From the NCBI GenBank assembly GCA_945952065.1, contig CAMFGY010000001.1, forward strand, positions 310,001 to 374,000: 64,000 nucleotides of DNA. The letters run 5' to 3'. The notes under the pieces are model-generated. The model made no database searches, had not been told where the DNA came from, and saw only the letters and a program-made list of their open reading frames with translations. Origin of the DNA: an uncultured Burkholderiales bacterium. GTDB taxonomy: Bacteria > Pseudomonadota > Gammaproteobacteria > Burkholderiales > Burkholderiaceae_C. The translations under genes and the position numbers were made by a program. Position 1 is the stretch's first letter; every line of letters starts with the position of its first letter. Shown here piece after piece: positions 42,873-51,966 of this stretch.

Positions 42873-43774
42873 GTGCGCTGCCGGCCTCGATCGATGAGGC
42901 GGCCGCCGGCCTGTGGGCGCAAGGCTATGTGGCGCCGCGTGAGCTGAGCACGGCGGTGTTTCTGGCACTGCGCCTGCAGCGGCCGCTGTTTTTAGAGGGC
43001 GAACCCGGCACCGGCAAGACCGAGATCGCCAAGGCCCTGGCCGCATGGCTGGGCCGGCCGCTGATCCGCTTGCAATGCTACGAAGGCCTGGACCTGGCCG
43101 ATGCCGCTTATGAATGGAATTACGCCCGCCAGATGCTGGAGATCCGCATGGCCGAGGGCGAAGCGCGGCAAGCCCTGGCCGATGATTTGTTTGCGCCGCG
43201 CTTTTTGATCCCACGCGCCCTGCTCCAAGCCATTGCCCCCACCCAGCCGGTCGCGCCGGTGCTGCTGATCGACGAGTTGGACCGTGCCGACGAGCCCTTT
43301 GAGGCGTATTTGCTGGAGGTCTTGAGCGACTACCAGATCAGCATCCCCGAGCTCGGCACCATCGCCGCACCGGCGGGCCGCCCGCCCATCGTCATCATCA
43401 CCTCGAACCGCACCCGCGAGATCCATGATGCGGTGAAGCGCCGCTGCCTCTATCACTGGGTGGACTTCCCCGATGCGGCCCGCGAATTGAAAATCTTGCG
43501 CCAACGCGTGCCGCAAGCGCCCGAGACACTGGCGCGCCAAATCGTCGCCTTCATCCAGAGCCTGCGCGGGCTGGAGCTGTACAAGCGGCCGGGCGTGGCC
43601 GAGACGATTGAATGGTCGCGCGCCCTGCTGGAGCTGAACGCCCTGGTGCTGGACCCGGCCACGCTGCAGTCCACCCTGGGCGTGCTGCTGAAGTACCAAG
43701 ACGATATCGCCCGGGTGCAGGGCTCCGAGGCGGCGCGCCTGCTGGAGCAGCTGCGGGTGGCGGGCCGTGACTGA
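42869..43774 (+). CDS. coxD: MoxR-type AAA+ ATPase (CoxD)
   Basis: 301 residues. Walker A GEPGTGKTEIAK, Walker B LLIDELDRAD and SNRTREIHDAVKRR (sensor 1/arginine finger). CoxD with CoxE assembles or sulfurates the molybdenum-copper or molybdenum site of this enzyme class in Oligotropha; the same pairing here implies a maturation role. GTG start overlapping the coxM stop. Confidence 0.9.
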   Translation: MSALPASIDEAAAGLWAQGYVAPRELSTAVFLALRLQRPLFLEGEPGTGKTEIAKALAAWLGRPLIRLQCYEGLDLADAAYEWNYARQMLEIRMAEGEARQALADDLFAPRFLIPRALLQAIAPTQPVAPVLLIDELDRADEPFEAYLLEVLSDYQISIPELGTIAAPAGRPPIVIITSNRTREIHDAVKRRCLYHWVDFPDAARELKILRQRVPQAPETLARQIVAFIQSLRGLELYKRPGVAETIEWSRALLELNALVLDPATLQSTLGVLLKYQDDIARVQGSEAARLLEQLRVAGRD

Positions 43775-45008
43775 GTTCGGCGCCAAGCCCGCTGCCGCTG
43801 AAACGCAGGGTTATTTGGCGGAGAACGTCATGCACTTCGCCCGCGTGCTGCGCCAGGCCGGCATGCCGGTGGGCAGCGACCGGGTCTTGCTGAGTCTGCA
43901 GGCCTTGCAACTGGCCGGCATTGCCTCCCGCCAAGACTTTCATGCCACCCTGGCCGCCTGCCTGATCAGCCAGGCCGAACACCGGGCCCTGTTCGAGCAG
44001 GCGTTTCACATCTTCTGGCGCGAGCCCGATCTGCTGGGCCGGGTGATGCGCATGCTCTTGCCGCAATCGCAGGCCAAGCCCGGCATGCCGGCGCTGCCGG
44101 AAAACCGCCGCCTGGCCCAAGCGCTGTTTCCGCATGCGCCAGCGCTCCAGCCAAAGTCCGAGCCCGAGCAAGAGCTTGAGATCGACGCCCGGCTGAGCTG
44201 GAGCGACCGTGAGCGCTTGCGCCAGCAAGACTTTGACACCATGACCGCCCAAGAATGGCAAGCCGCCAAGCGCTTGCTGGAGCGTTTGCAAGCCAGCCTG
44301 CTGTTTGAACAGCGCCCGACCCGCCGCTGGACGCCCGCCGCACAAGGTCGCCTGGACTGGCGCGCCAGCCTGCGCGCCCAGGCTCGAGGTGCAAGCCCGG
44401 CCTTGAAACGCCAGCAAAGGCAAACCAGGCCGGGCTCGCTGCTGATCCTGGCTGATATCTCCGGCTCCATGGGCCGCTACTCGCGCATGCTCTTGCATCT
44501 GGCCCATGGCCTGAGCAACCCGGCTCAGCGCAGCGGCTGCAAAGTGGCCCCGCGCGTTGAGAGCTTTGTCTTCGGCACCCGCCTCACCCCCATCACCCGC
44601 CTGCTCAAGCAGCGCGACCCGGACCAGGCCGTGGCGGCGGTATCGCGCCGCGTGCAAGACTGGTCCGGCGGCACCCGCATCAGCGCCTGCCTGCAAGCCT
44701 TCAACCAGCACTGGGCGCGCCGCCTTTTGCACAGCGACAGCACCGTGCTGCTGATCACCGACGGCCTGGAGCAAGGCAGCGAGGCAGACCCCCGCTGCAC
44801 CGCCCTGGCCTTTGAAGCCGAGCGCCTGCGCCTGAGTTGCCGCCGCCTGATTTGGCTGAACCCGCTGTTGCGCTTTGAGGGCTTTGAGCCCAAAGCGGCC
44901 GGCGTGCGGGCGCTGCTGCCGCAGGTGAGCCTGCACCTGCCGACGCACAATCTGGCCAGCCTGGAAGCGCTGGTGCAGCTGCTGGCCGGCGCTCAGCGCA
45001 AGGGCTGA
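43767..45008 (+). CDS. coxE: VWA-domain maturation factor (CoxE)
   Basis: 413 residues: N-terminal helical part and a C-terminal von Willebrand factor A domain with the metal-ion site DISGSMGRY (DxSxS) and TDGLEQGSEAD. Overlaps the end of coxD by 8 bases (GTG start) and works with that ATPase as a chaperone pair. Its end overlaps the convergent VOC gene by 16 bases. Confidence 0.9.
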   Translation: MTEFGAKPAAAETQGYLAENVMHFARVLRQAGMPVGSDRVLLSLQALQLAGIASRQDFHATLAACLISQAEHRALFEQAFHIFWREPDLLGRVMRMLLPQSQAKPGMPALPENRRLAQALFPHAPALQPKSEPEQELEIDARLSWSDRERLRQQDFDTMTAQEWQAAKRLLERLQASLLFEQRPTRRWTPAAQGRLDWRASLRAQARGASPALKRQQRQTRPGSLLILADISGSMGRYSRMLLHLAHGLSNPAQRSGCKVAPRVESFVFGTRLTPITRLLKQRDPDQAVAAVSRRVQDWSGGTRISACLQAFNQHWARRLLHSDSTVLLITDGLEQGSEADPRCTALAFEAERLRLSCRRLIWLNPLLRFEGFEPKAAGVRALLPQVSLHLPTHNLASLEALVQLLAGAQRKG

Positions 45009-45361
45009 TGGCAGCCCACTTCGATCGTCAAGCCGCAAGGGCCCTGCACAAAGAACTGCTCCCCTCTGCGGCTGCGCTCGACCGGCCCGACACCGGGCAC
45101 GCCAGCGTCCAGCAAGCCCCGGTGCAGCGCATGCACGCTGTCGCTGGTGGGCCGGATGAAGCCGAAGTGAAAGCCTGCCGGGTAGGCGGCGGCAGCGCCG
45201 CCCTCGCTTTGCTGCAAGACCAGATCAAAGTCGCCAGCACGCAGCGCGATCAGGCTTCGGTCGGGTTTTTCCAGCACGATGTGCGCGCTGAAGTAACGGG
45301 TCAAAAAGTCGGCACATTGCGCCGCATCGCTCACTTGCAGATTCAGGTGGTTCAGTTGCAT
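44993..45361 (-). CDS. VOC family protein
   Basis: 122 residues: LNHLNLQVSDAAQCADFLTR at the front and FFVQGPCGLTIEVGC at the end give the two VOC half-modules (likely metal ligands His5 and Glu near the end). Translated from an ATG that overlaps the monooxygenase stop region by 10 bases, so the two genes are probably coupled. Substrate unknown. Confidence 0.8.
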   Translation of the reverse strand: MQLNHLNLQVSDAAQCADFLTRYFSAHIVLEKPDRSLIALRAGDFDLVLQQSEGGAAAAYPAGFHFGFIRPTSDSVHALHRGLLDAGVPGVGPVERSRRGEQFFVQGPCGLTIEVGCHQPLR

Positions 45362-46638
45362 GTCGGTTCATCCATAGTTTCAGGGGTGGCCGGGAAGGCC
45401 GGGCTTGCATTCAGTGCGCCAACGCGGGCGAATTGGCACAGCGCTTGGTGGCTCTCATCCGAGGCCGCCATGGCGGCGTTGGCGCGCTGCCAGAGGCGCT
45501 GTTGGCAGCGCCGCAGTGCCTCAGCCCCTGCCTCTGCCCTGGCCGCTCCTTGCTGGGTCAGCTCAGCCAGGGTGCGCGCCAGGTCTGCGGCGTCTTGCAA
45601 AGCGGTGTTGGCGCCGAGTCCGCCCGCCGGGCTCATCAGGTGCACGGCGTCGCCGATGGCCATGACCGGCAACCCCGGCTCGGCCGCCCGCTCGCCTTCA
45701 TCCAAGCGCCCGCCACTGAAGACCGGCACCGCTCGAAGCGCCGTGGGGCGCGTGCTCTCGATCAAGGCCCGCAGCGGCGCGGCCCAATGCTGGCAACGCT
45801 GCAGCAAGTGCGCTTGCAATTTGGGCCCTTCTGCAAGCGCAGCGCCCGGCGCTGGCGCGTCCGGCAGCAACAAGGCCCAGTACACATAGTCTGCAAGCGC
45901 GGACCCGGCGGGGAAATGCATGGCATCCACAATCGCCACCGCAGCGGGGTCCACCACCACCTGGGTGGCGCTGAGGAATCCCGCGGGCAGTTGCTGCAAA
46001 GCGGGCGCCTCCCGGTCAAGCCGGCCATAGACGCAGCTCGCCACGGCTTGCGGCGGCGCCAAAGCCGGCTGCGCGATGAGCCCCGAATGGGCGCCATTGG
46101 CCACCACCAGCAGATCAAAGTCCTCGCTCTGGCCTTGCGCCCAAGTCACACGCAGCGCCCCGCCGGGCAAGCGCTGCCAGCCCAGCGCCTCCTGAGCCCA
46201 ATGGACTTGTGAATCCAGCGCGAACAGCAAGGCATCGCGCAGCAGACCGCGGTCGGCGCGCAGATCGGGGCTGAGCTCTCGGCCCCTTGCTTCGTCACCG
46301 GCCTCGGCCTGCTCCCAGGCGCGAGTCCAGGGCGTGGTGATGGGGCGGAGCTGGGCGTCATGGGCGAGCAGCGGCAGCGCTGGCGCACAGGCCGCTTGAA
46401 AACGCTTGAATCCCTCCTTGCACAAGCATTCGTGCAGGGCCGCGCGGCCACCGCTGTCGATGCGCAGGCGGTAGCCTTGGCTGCGCGCCAAGGGGTGGGC
46501 ATCGCGCTCAAACACATGGGCCCGCATGCCGCGCTTGCGCAAGCCTTGGGCCAAGGCAAGCCCGCTCAGGCCTGCGCCCACGATGGCGATGCGCATGGGC
46601 GGTGGGCCCCCTGGGTGGGTGATGTGGGCTTGGGTCAA
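45352..46638 (-). CDS. FAD-dependent monooxygenase (PHBH/UbiH-like)
   Basis: 428 residues. FAD site GAGLSGLALAQGLRKRG (GxGxxG) near residues 20-25, the middle DG-like motif region and the C-terminal GDAVHLMSPAGGLGAN. Group A flavin hydroxylases use NAD(P)H and O2 to hydroxylate aromatics. It is divergent from an AraC regulator and followed by the VOC gene, making a small catabolic unit. An ATG at 46596 (MRIAIVG) is an alternative start. Confidence 0.85.
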   Translation of the reverse strand: MTQAHITHPGGPPPMRIAIVGAGLSGLALAQGLRKRGMRAHVFERDAHPLARSQGYRLRIDSGGRAALHECLCKEGFKRFQAACAPALPLLAHDAQLRPITTPWTRAWEQAEAGDEARGRELSPDLRADRGLLRDALLFALDSQVHWAQEALGWQRLPGGALRVTWAQGQSEDFDLLVVANGAHSGLIAQPALAPPQAVASCVYGRLDREAPALQQLPAGFLSATQVVVDPAAVAIVDAMHFPAGSALADYVYWALLLPDAPAPGAALAEGPKLQAHLLQRCQHWAAPLRALIESTRPTALRAVPVFSGGRLDEGERAAEPGLPVMAIGDAVHLMSPAGGLGANTALQDAADLARTLAELTQQGAARAEAGAEALRRCQQRLWQRANAAMAASDESHQALCQFARVGALNASPAFPATPETMDEPTCN

Positions 46639-46745
46639 GGCACTTCCTTTTCATTCGGTTTCAAGAGCCTTGATCTTGGCGGCGCCCGCCGTGATGAAAT
46701 ATCTATGATTTGCCTTTAAATATTGAATTTTTGTCAAAGCAAACC
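46639..46745. promoter_or_regulatory. AT-rich divergent promoter region (monooxygenase/AraC)
   Basis: 107 bases between divergent starts, much AT-richer than the flanks (AAATATTGAATTTTTGTC around 46717-46735). Both promoters and any AraC binding site must lie here. No repeat strong enough to call an operator. Confidence 0.4.
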
Positions 46746-47588
46746 ATGAGCCGGCGCCCCGTACCGCCCCGAGACTTCAGCGAATCCTTGGACGGCCCCG
46801 CGGTGATCGCACTGCGCAGCGACCCCGCACCCGGCAGCCAATTCAGCTTGGGCACACAGCACTACGCAAAACACAGCCACCGCCGCACTCAACTGTTTTG
46901 CATTGACAGCGGGCTGATGCAAGTCAGCACCGGGCGCGGCTCCTGGGTCATGCCCGCGCAACGCGCCGCCTGGATCCCCGCTGGCTTGGAGCACCAAGTC
47001 CAGGTCAGCGGTGTGCTCAGCGGCTGGAGTGTGCTCATCAAGCCCGAGCGCTGCACTCAGCTGCCGCAACAGCCTTGCGTCTTGGCCGTCAGCGAGTTGC
47101 TGCGCGCCCTGGTCCAACGTGCCGCCAGCTGGGCCCAGGAAACCCAGCTGAGCGAGCACCAAAACCGCCTGTGCGAGCTGTTGTTGGACGAGCTGGCACT
47201 GAGCCCGCAACTGCCCTTGCATCTGCCCCTGCCCGCCGACCGCCGCTTGCTCAAGCTGGTCAAAGCGGTGCTGGCCCAGCCGGCCTCGTCGCGCAGCCAG
47301 CAAGACTGGGCGGCATGGGCCGGTCTCTCGGTCAGCACGCTCAACCGCCTGTGCGTCGAGGAAACTGGCCTGAGCTTCGCACGCTGGCGCCAGCAAGCGG
47401 CGCTCAATCACGCCCTGCAAGCCTTGAGCGCCGGCACGCCGGTGGCGCGCGTCGCCCAGGCCCTGGGCTATGGCTCGGCCAGTGCTTTTGTGGCCATGTT
47501 CAAACGAGAAATGGGCCACAGCCCGAGGCGCTATCTGCAAGCCCGCCAGCCGCAGACGCCGCCCACCCAAGAGCCCCGGCGTCCATGA
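46746..47588 (+). CDS. AraC family transcriptional regulator
   Basis: 280 residues: cupin-like sensor domain (about 10-100: HSHRRTQLFCIDSGL, AAWIPAGLEHQ) and a C-terminal double helix-turn-helix (about 180-275: AGLSVSTLNRLCVEETGLSF, VARVAQALGYGSASAFVAMF). Members with this sensor control efflux or catabolic operons. Divergent from the monooxygenase gene, which it probably regulates. The first Met of the frame (46710) is possible; MSRRPVPP is chosen. Confidence 0.85.
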   Translation: MSRRPVPPRDFSESLDGPAVIALRSDPAPGSQFSLGTQHYAKHSHRRTQLFCIDSGLMQVSTGRGSWVMPAQRAAWIPAGLEHQVQVSGVLSGWSVLIKPERCTQLPQQPCVLAVSELLRALVQRAASWAQETQLSEHQNRLCELLLDELALSPQLPLHLPLPADRRLLKLVKAVLAQPASSRSQQDWAAWAGLSVSTLNRLCVEETGLSFARWRQQAALNHALQALSAGTPVARVAQALGYGSASAFVAMFKREMGHSPRRYLQARQPQTPPTQEPRRP

Positions 47589-47695
47589 GCACGCTGATGC
47601 CCCGGGAAAACGCCAGCCCCTGCCCCAGGGCAAGGCGGCACACTTTGCGCTCCCCCTCGCTCAAGCGCTGACACCCAAAAGCCCTACCTCCTCCC

Positions 47696-48277
47696 ATGAA
47701 GCTCACCGGCCAAGAAACCCTGCCCGTCTCGCAAGCCCAGGCCTGGGAAGCGCTGAACGATCCCGCCCTGCTGCAAGCCAGCATCAGCGGCTGCGAAAGC
47801 CTCACGCTGATCGGCGAGCATGAGTTCGAGGCCTTGCTGACCGTGGCCATCGGCCCGGTCAAAGCCAAGTTCAAAGGCAAGCTCAAGCTCGCCGATCTGC
47901 AGCCGCCCGAAAGCTACCACCTCGCCTTTGAAGGCAACGGCGGCGCCGCCGGCCACGGCAAAGGCACGGCCCAAGTGCGACTCGAGCCCCAAAGCCCCAG
48001 CCAAACCCTGCTGCACTACGAAGTGCAAGCCAGCGTCGGCGGCAAGATCGCCCAAATCGGCTCCCGCTTGGTGGACATGGCCGCGCAAAAAATGGCCGGC
48101 GATTTCTTCTCGGCGTTCAACACCGCTTTGCAGGGGCGTTATGGGGTGACGGCGGCGGCGCCTGTTCCGGCAGAGGAAGGAGCGGATGAGGTGGAGAAGA
48201 AAAACAAGAGCCTGTTCCAGCGGGTGCTGGATTGGTATTTGGGCTGGTTGGGGCGGGTGTTTACCGGCAAGATTTGA
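47696..48277 (+). CDS. coxG: SRPBCC-fold CoxG-like protein
   Basis: 193 residues: a START/SRPBCC domain (about 1-145: MKLTGQETLPVSQAQAWEAL, KGTAQVRLEPQ, IGSRLVDMAAQKMAGDFF) with a C-terminal helical tail that may bind the membrane (RVLDWYLGWLGRVF). CoxG anchors CO dehydrogenase-type enzymes to the membrane in Oligotropha. Separated from coxSLMDE by the VOC, monooxygenase and AraC genes, so it may have its own promoter. Confidence 0.85.
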   Translation: MKLTGQETLPVSQAQAWEALNDPALLQASISGCESLTLIGEHEFEALLTVAIGPVKAKFKGKLKLADLQPPESYHLAFEGNGGAAGHGKGTAQVRLEPQSPSQTLLHYEVQASVGGKIAQIGSRLVDMAAQKMAGDFFSAFNTALQGRYGVTAAAPVPAEEGADEVEKKNKSLFQRVLDWYLGWLGRVFTGKI

Positions 48278-48516
48278 GAGCCAGGGGCCGCAAGTCCTTC
48301 CCGCGGGCAGCCGCCCAAAAGCACCAAGCCCGAGCCACCTGGGCTTGCACGGCGCGGGACAAATGGGTGACAAGAGGAGCGATGCGCGGCAAAAGGGCCG
48401 ATAGCAGGTCGGCTGTTGTGAACACGATTTGAATCCGATCCCAGTTCGATTCCTTTCGTTGCCGGTTTGTGCCGCTTTGTCGCAAGGCGCGACGCCGGCA
48501 AGCCCTGACGCAGAAG
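48278..48516. other. Gene-free region with an inverted repeat
   Basis: About 240 bases. CAAGCCC, 9-base loop, GGGCTTG (48325-48347) is a perfect 7-bp stem without a T-run, so I do not call a terminator. The stretch GAATCCGATCCCAGTTCGATTCC (in two parts: GAATCCGATCCCAG, TTCGATTCC) recalls a tRNA T-arm but no acceptor or anticodon arm can be built around it. Confidence 0.4.
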
Positions 48517-48996
48517 ATGCAGCCCATGGATACGCTGCACACCCCCTCCCCCAAGGCTCATCTGCTGCAACTGACGCTGCGCCAAGACGGCATCACGCAG
48601 GTCTTGCAATTGCATCGCGAGGTCTTGTCCTTCTGGTTCTCATCGCACAAAACCGCCGGCGACTTGCTGCAGGTGTTTGAGCGCTACCAAGGCCCCATCA
48701 AGGAGGCCGCGCTGCGGCGCCTGGCGCTGAACAAGAGCAGCAAGGGCAAGGCCTGCGCGCGCATCCAGCTCGCCGATTTCAGACCCTTCTTCATTGCCGA
48801 TGCACTCGTCGCCGATGCCGAATTGGCCGAGGTCAGCGCCATGCTTGAGCCGCAACAGCATCAAGCCCCTGAGCAGCCCCGGACGCAGGGCAGCACCCGC
48901 CCCTCTGGCCTGCTGTCCTGGCTGTTCAACTGGAGCCCCAAGAAGAAGCCCAACAGCCTCCCCGAGGGCCAGCACGCGGCGTTCAAGATCGCCTGA
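48517..48996 (+). CDS. Uncharacterised protein, 159 residues
   Basis: The frame is open and uses the region's codon bias; no domain is recognised. The first 90 residues are mixed with many Leu/Gln (VLQLHREVLSFWFSSHK), and the C-terminus is Lys/Pro-rich (NWSPKKKPNSLPEGQ). No signal peptide. The start may be at MQPMDTL (48517) or an ATG 9 bases later; frames upstream look non-coding. Single gene before the convergent GNAT gene. Confidence 0.6.
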   Translation: MQPMDTLHTPSPKAHLLQLTLRQDGITQVLQLHREVLSFWFSSHKTAGDLLQVFERYQGPIKEAALRRLALNKSSKGKACARIQLADFRPFFIADALVADAELAEVSAMLEPQQHQAPEQPRTQGSTRPSGLLSWLFNWSPKKKPNSLPEGQHAAFKIA

Positions 48997-49110
48997 TCGT
49001 TCGCTTTGGGGGCCGGCCCGGATGAGGGCCGATGCCACGACTTCATGGCCCAAGACGCCCGAACACCCCGCCAGCTCAATCGCCCACCGCCCGCCTTTGC
49101 ATCACGCGCC

Positions 49111-49671
49111 TCACACAGCCTGAGCGCGCTGCGCCTGCCAGTCCGGCCGCAGGATGCCGTAGACGGCGCCATCGATATAGGCGCCCCGCACAAAGATCAC
49201 ACCGCGCAGCAGGCCTTCGTACTGCAGGCCGGCTTTTTCCGCGATGCGGCGCGAGGCGGTATTGGCCGGGTCGGTGTTGCAGCAGATGCGGTGTACCGAC
49301 TCGAAGTTCTCGAACAGATAGTCCACCAGGGCGCGCGCCGCCGCCGTGCCGTAACCGCGGCCGCGCAGCGCCGGGTCGTGGATGCTCCAGCCGATCTCTC
49401 GGGCGGTGGAGTAACAGTGCGCGAGAAAGTGCGAAACACTGCCAATCACTGCCCCGCTCTCATCGCAGACCAGCAGGCGCTCGCTCGCATCGCTGCAAAA
49501 GCCATCTTCGGCAAAACGCTTTTTGACCGATTGCTCACCGCTCATGCGGCCGGACTCAAACTCGCTGCGCCATTCGGTGCCGCCGGCCAGTTGAATCAAC
49601 AAAGGCAGGTCAGCCTCGTGCACCGGGCGCAGGCTGACCTTGCGGACTGAAGAAGAAGTCGAGGCGTTCAT
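49111..49671 (-). CDS. GNAT acetyltransferase, RimJ/RimL type
   Basis: 186 residues: VSLRPVHEADLPLLIQLA and the acetyl-CoA site HDPALRGRGYGTAAARALVD, then NTASRRIAEKAGLQYEG. Probably acetylates a small molecule or N-terminus; target unknown. ATG at 49671; frames upstream to 49704 lack support. Its promoter region also faces the serine hydrolase gene. Confidence 0.85.
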   Translation of the reverse strand: MNASTSSSVRKVSLRPVHEADLPLLIQLAGGTEWRSEFESGRMSGEQSVKKRFAEDGFCSDASERLLVCDESGAVIGSVSHFLAHCYSTAREIGWSIHDPALRGRGYGTAAARALVDYLFENFESVHRICCNTDPANTASRRIAEKAGLQYEGLLRGVIFVRGAYIDGAVYGILRPDWQAQRAQAV

Positions 49672-49727
49672 GTGCGCCAGCCTAACAGCTGGGCACCGTG
49701 GCACGCACCGACTTCATGGCAAAGCGC

Positions 49728-51677
49728 TCAATGCGCTACGAAACGGTACTCGTGCTGCGCATCGCGCATCACCAGCGTCGGCTTGGCAGCCTTGTCGTCG
49801 CGCACCAGCTCAAAGCCGGCCTCGCCCGGGTCGACGGTGATGTAGCTGTGCGTGCCGTCTTCGTTCTTGCGCAGGGCCACCTCGCTGTCCCAATGGGCAA
49901 ACTTGAAGATCAGCTTGCCGCCCTTGGCCTTCTTCACCTGCAGCGAGCCCAGCTCGGGGCTGTGGTAGCGGGCGGCCAAGGGCTTGAGGGCCTGCGCCGG
50001 CACCGGCAGGGTCAGCAGCGAGCGCTGCTTGTCGTTCTCGGCCTTGCGGTTGGCGATGGCGACTTGCAAGCGCTCATCGGCCTCGGGCTTGCCGTCGAAC
50101 ACCAGCTCCAAGAGCTTGCGCAGCAAGGGGCCGCGCAGCAGCACGCCGGCATCGGAATTGGTCAGAATAGTCACGCCCATGCCGTACTCGGGCAGCCAGT
50201 TCATGTTGGAGTGGAAGCCCAACATATCGCCGCCATGCGAGGCCACGGTGATGCCGTACTGCTTGTCGATGAACAGGCCCATGCCGTAGTAGGCGTCTTC
50301 ACCCACCATCACCTGGGGCTTGTAGCGCTCAGCCCAGTTGGGTTCACTGATCACCACTTTGCCATCGGGGCCGCGGCCCTTGCCGAGCTCCATCAGCACC
50401 CATTGGCTGAAGTCACGCGGGCTGGTCCACACCGCGCCGGCCGGGCGCGCCGGCACGATGGTGTAGTTGACGTCCATGCTGGCCCGGCGGGTGCTGCCGT
50501 CAAAGGCATCGCCATGCGGCTCGGCGTGGTTGCCGCTGAGTGCTTGCTTGTAGTCAAAGGTGGTGCGCGTCATGCCCAGGGGCTTGAACAAGAGCTCGCT
50601 CATGGCCTGGTCATAGGCTTGGCCCACTTCCAGGCCCGGCTTCAGAGCCGCCGCCGCGATATAGCCGCCCGCGCCCACCATCAAATTGCTGTACTGGAAC
50701 ACTTCACCAAACTTGGAGGTGGGCTTCATGCCGGCCAGCTGGTCAAACGTGCTCTTGGCCGGGGCAGCACCGTTGGCAAAGATCCAGTCCAGGTCTTGGC
50801 GCGGCATGCCGGTGCAGGCGCACACCAAATGCTTGATCTGCACGCTTTGCGTCACCTCGGGGTTGGCCAGCTTGAAGCCCGGGTAGGCCTGGGCGGCCGG
50901 CTGATCCCAGCGCAGCTTGCCGGCATCCACGGCCTTGGCGAGCAGGCCGGTGGTCATGGCCTTGGTGTTGCTGGCCGCCATGAACAAGGTGTCGGCGTCC
51001 ACCGGCTCGGGCTTGCCCAGCGCGCGCACGCCCAGGCCGCCAGCCCAGACGACTTTGTTGCCATCGATAAAGCTCAGGCCCACGCCGGGCACGTCGAGCT
51101 TTTTCATGCCGTCCGCCACAAAGGCCTTGAGCTGCTCGATGCGCTCGGGCGTCAGCGGCTTGGCCGTGCGGCCGGCAAAGCTCTCACGCTCATAGCCCTT
51201 GGGACGCAGGCTGGTGTAGAACTTGCCGATCGGCGAGCCGCGCTTTTCCAAAGTGGCTTGCGAGGCCTGCAACAGCAAGACCACCCAGCTGCCGTCAGTG
51301 CTGGAGCGCCGCGCCAGCGCCTGAATCACCAGCTTCTCGTTCGGTGAGGTCTCGTAGTCAAAAGCGGTCTGGTCCACCCAGCCATTGCGCTTGGGGCGTG
51401 GCGTGGCCAGCAACAGGGTGCGCTTGAAATCCGGCTGCACCTGCCGCCAAGCCTGCGCCACGGCATCTGCCGCATCCTTGACCTGGTCCTTGCCAAACTC
51501 CAGCACGGTGACCGTGGCGTCCCCCTCGGGTGCTGTGAAACGCAGCTGCGAGCCGCTCTGGTTGAGCGCAAAGGCTTCGGGTGGTGTGTAGCTATGCCCG
51601 GCGGACGTGGTGTCGGCCTGGGCCCCCATCGCAAAACAAGCGGCGGCCAAGGCCGTCACGATCAGCAAACGACGCAT
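49728..51677 (-). CDS. Large secreted serine hydrolase (class C beta-lactamase-like)
   Basis: 649 residues with a signal peptide (about 1-19, ending AQA). Beta-lactamase/esterase-like domain: S236-N-T-K239 (SxxK), YSN (QYSNLMVG) and HGG (ASHGGDMLG). An extra ~150-residue N-terminal domain (LRFTAPEGDATVTVLEFG) precedes it, and ~130 residues follow. This is typical of the serine hydrolase family annotated near beta-lactamases but acting as esterase or peptidase; substrate unknown. Followed by a divergent membrane protein gene. Confidence 0.85.
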   Translation of the reverse strand: MRRLLIVTALAAACFAMGAQADTTSAGHSYTPPEAFALNQSGSQLRFTAPEGDATVTVLEFGKDQVKDAADAVAQAWRQVQPDFKRTLLLATPRPKRNGWVDQTAFDYETSPNEKLVIQALARRSSTDGSWVVLLLQASQATLEKRGSPIGKFYTSLRPKGYERESFAGRTAKPLTPERIEQLKAFVADGMKKLDVPGVGLSFIDGNKVVWAGGLGVRALGKPEPVDADTLFMAASNTKAMTTGLLAKAVDAGKLRWDQPAAQAYPGFKLANPEVTQSVQIKHLVCACTGMPRQDLDWIFANGAAPAKSTFDQLAGMKPTSKFGEVFQYSNLMVGAGGYIAAAALKPGLEVGQAYDQAMSELLFKPLGMTRTTFDYKQALSGNHAEPHGDAFDGSTRRASMDVNYTIVPARPAGAVWTSPRDFSQWVLMELGKGRGPDGKVVISEPNWAERYKPQVMVGEDAYYGMGLFIDKQYGITVASHGGDMLGFHSNMNWLPEYGMGVTILTNSDAGVLLRGPLLRKLLELVFDGKPEADERLQVAIANRKAENDKQRSLLTLPVPAQALKPLAARYHSPELGSLQVKKAKGGKLIFKFAHWDSEVALRKNEDGTHSYITVDPGEAGFELVRDDKAAKPTLVMRDAQHEYRFVAH

Positions 51678-51966
51678 CAGAAGAGCTCCCGTGATTGGAA
51701 GCGGCGATGTTAGAGCGTGGCGGCGCCGTATGTCTGCGGTCATACCCTGCTTGAAAAGGCGCGAAGCCGCCATGCCAACCAGGCCGGGGGCCGGAGGCGG
51801 TGCTGGGGTCAGGTCTTGCCGCCCCAGGCGCTGCGGCCGTCGGGCCGTTCCTCCCCGCGGATCTGCAGCTCATCCCAGCCAATCGACGCTTTGTCGCCGC
51901 AAGCTGGAACAGCAGCGCCGCCCTCCCGAGACTGCGCGGATGGCCCATGCCGAAACGGAGGCTCCC

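Noticed and set aside
48425-48480. tRNA-like T-arm (TTCGATTCC)
   Set aside because: No acceptor, D or anticodon arm can be formed on either strand.
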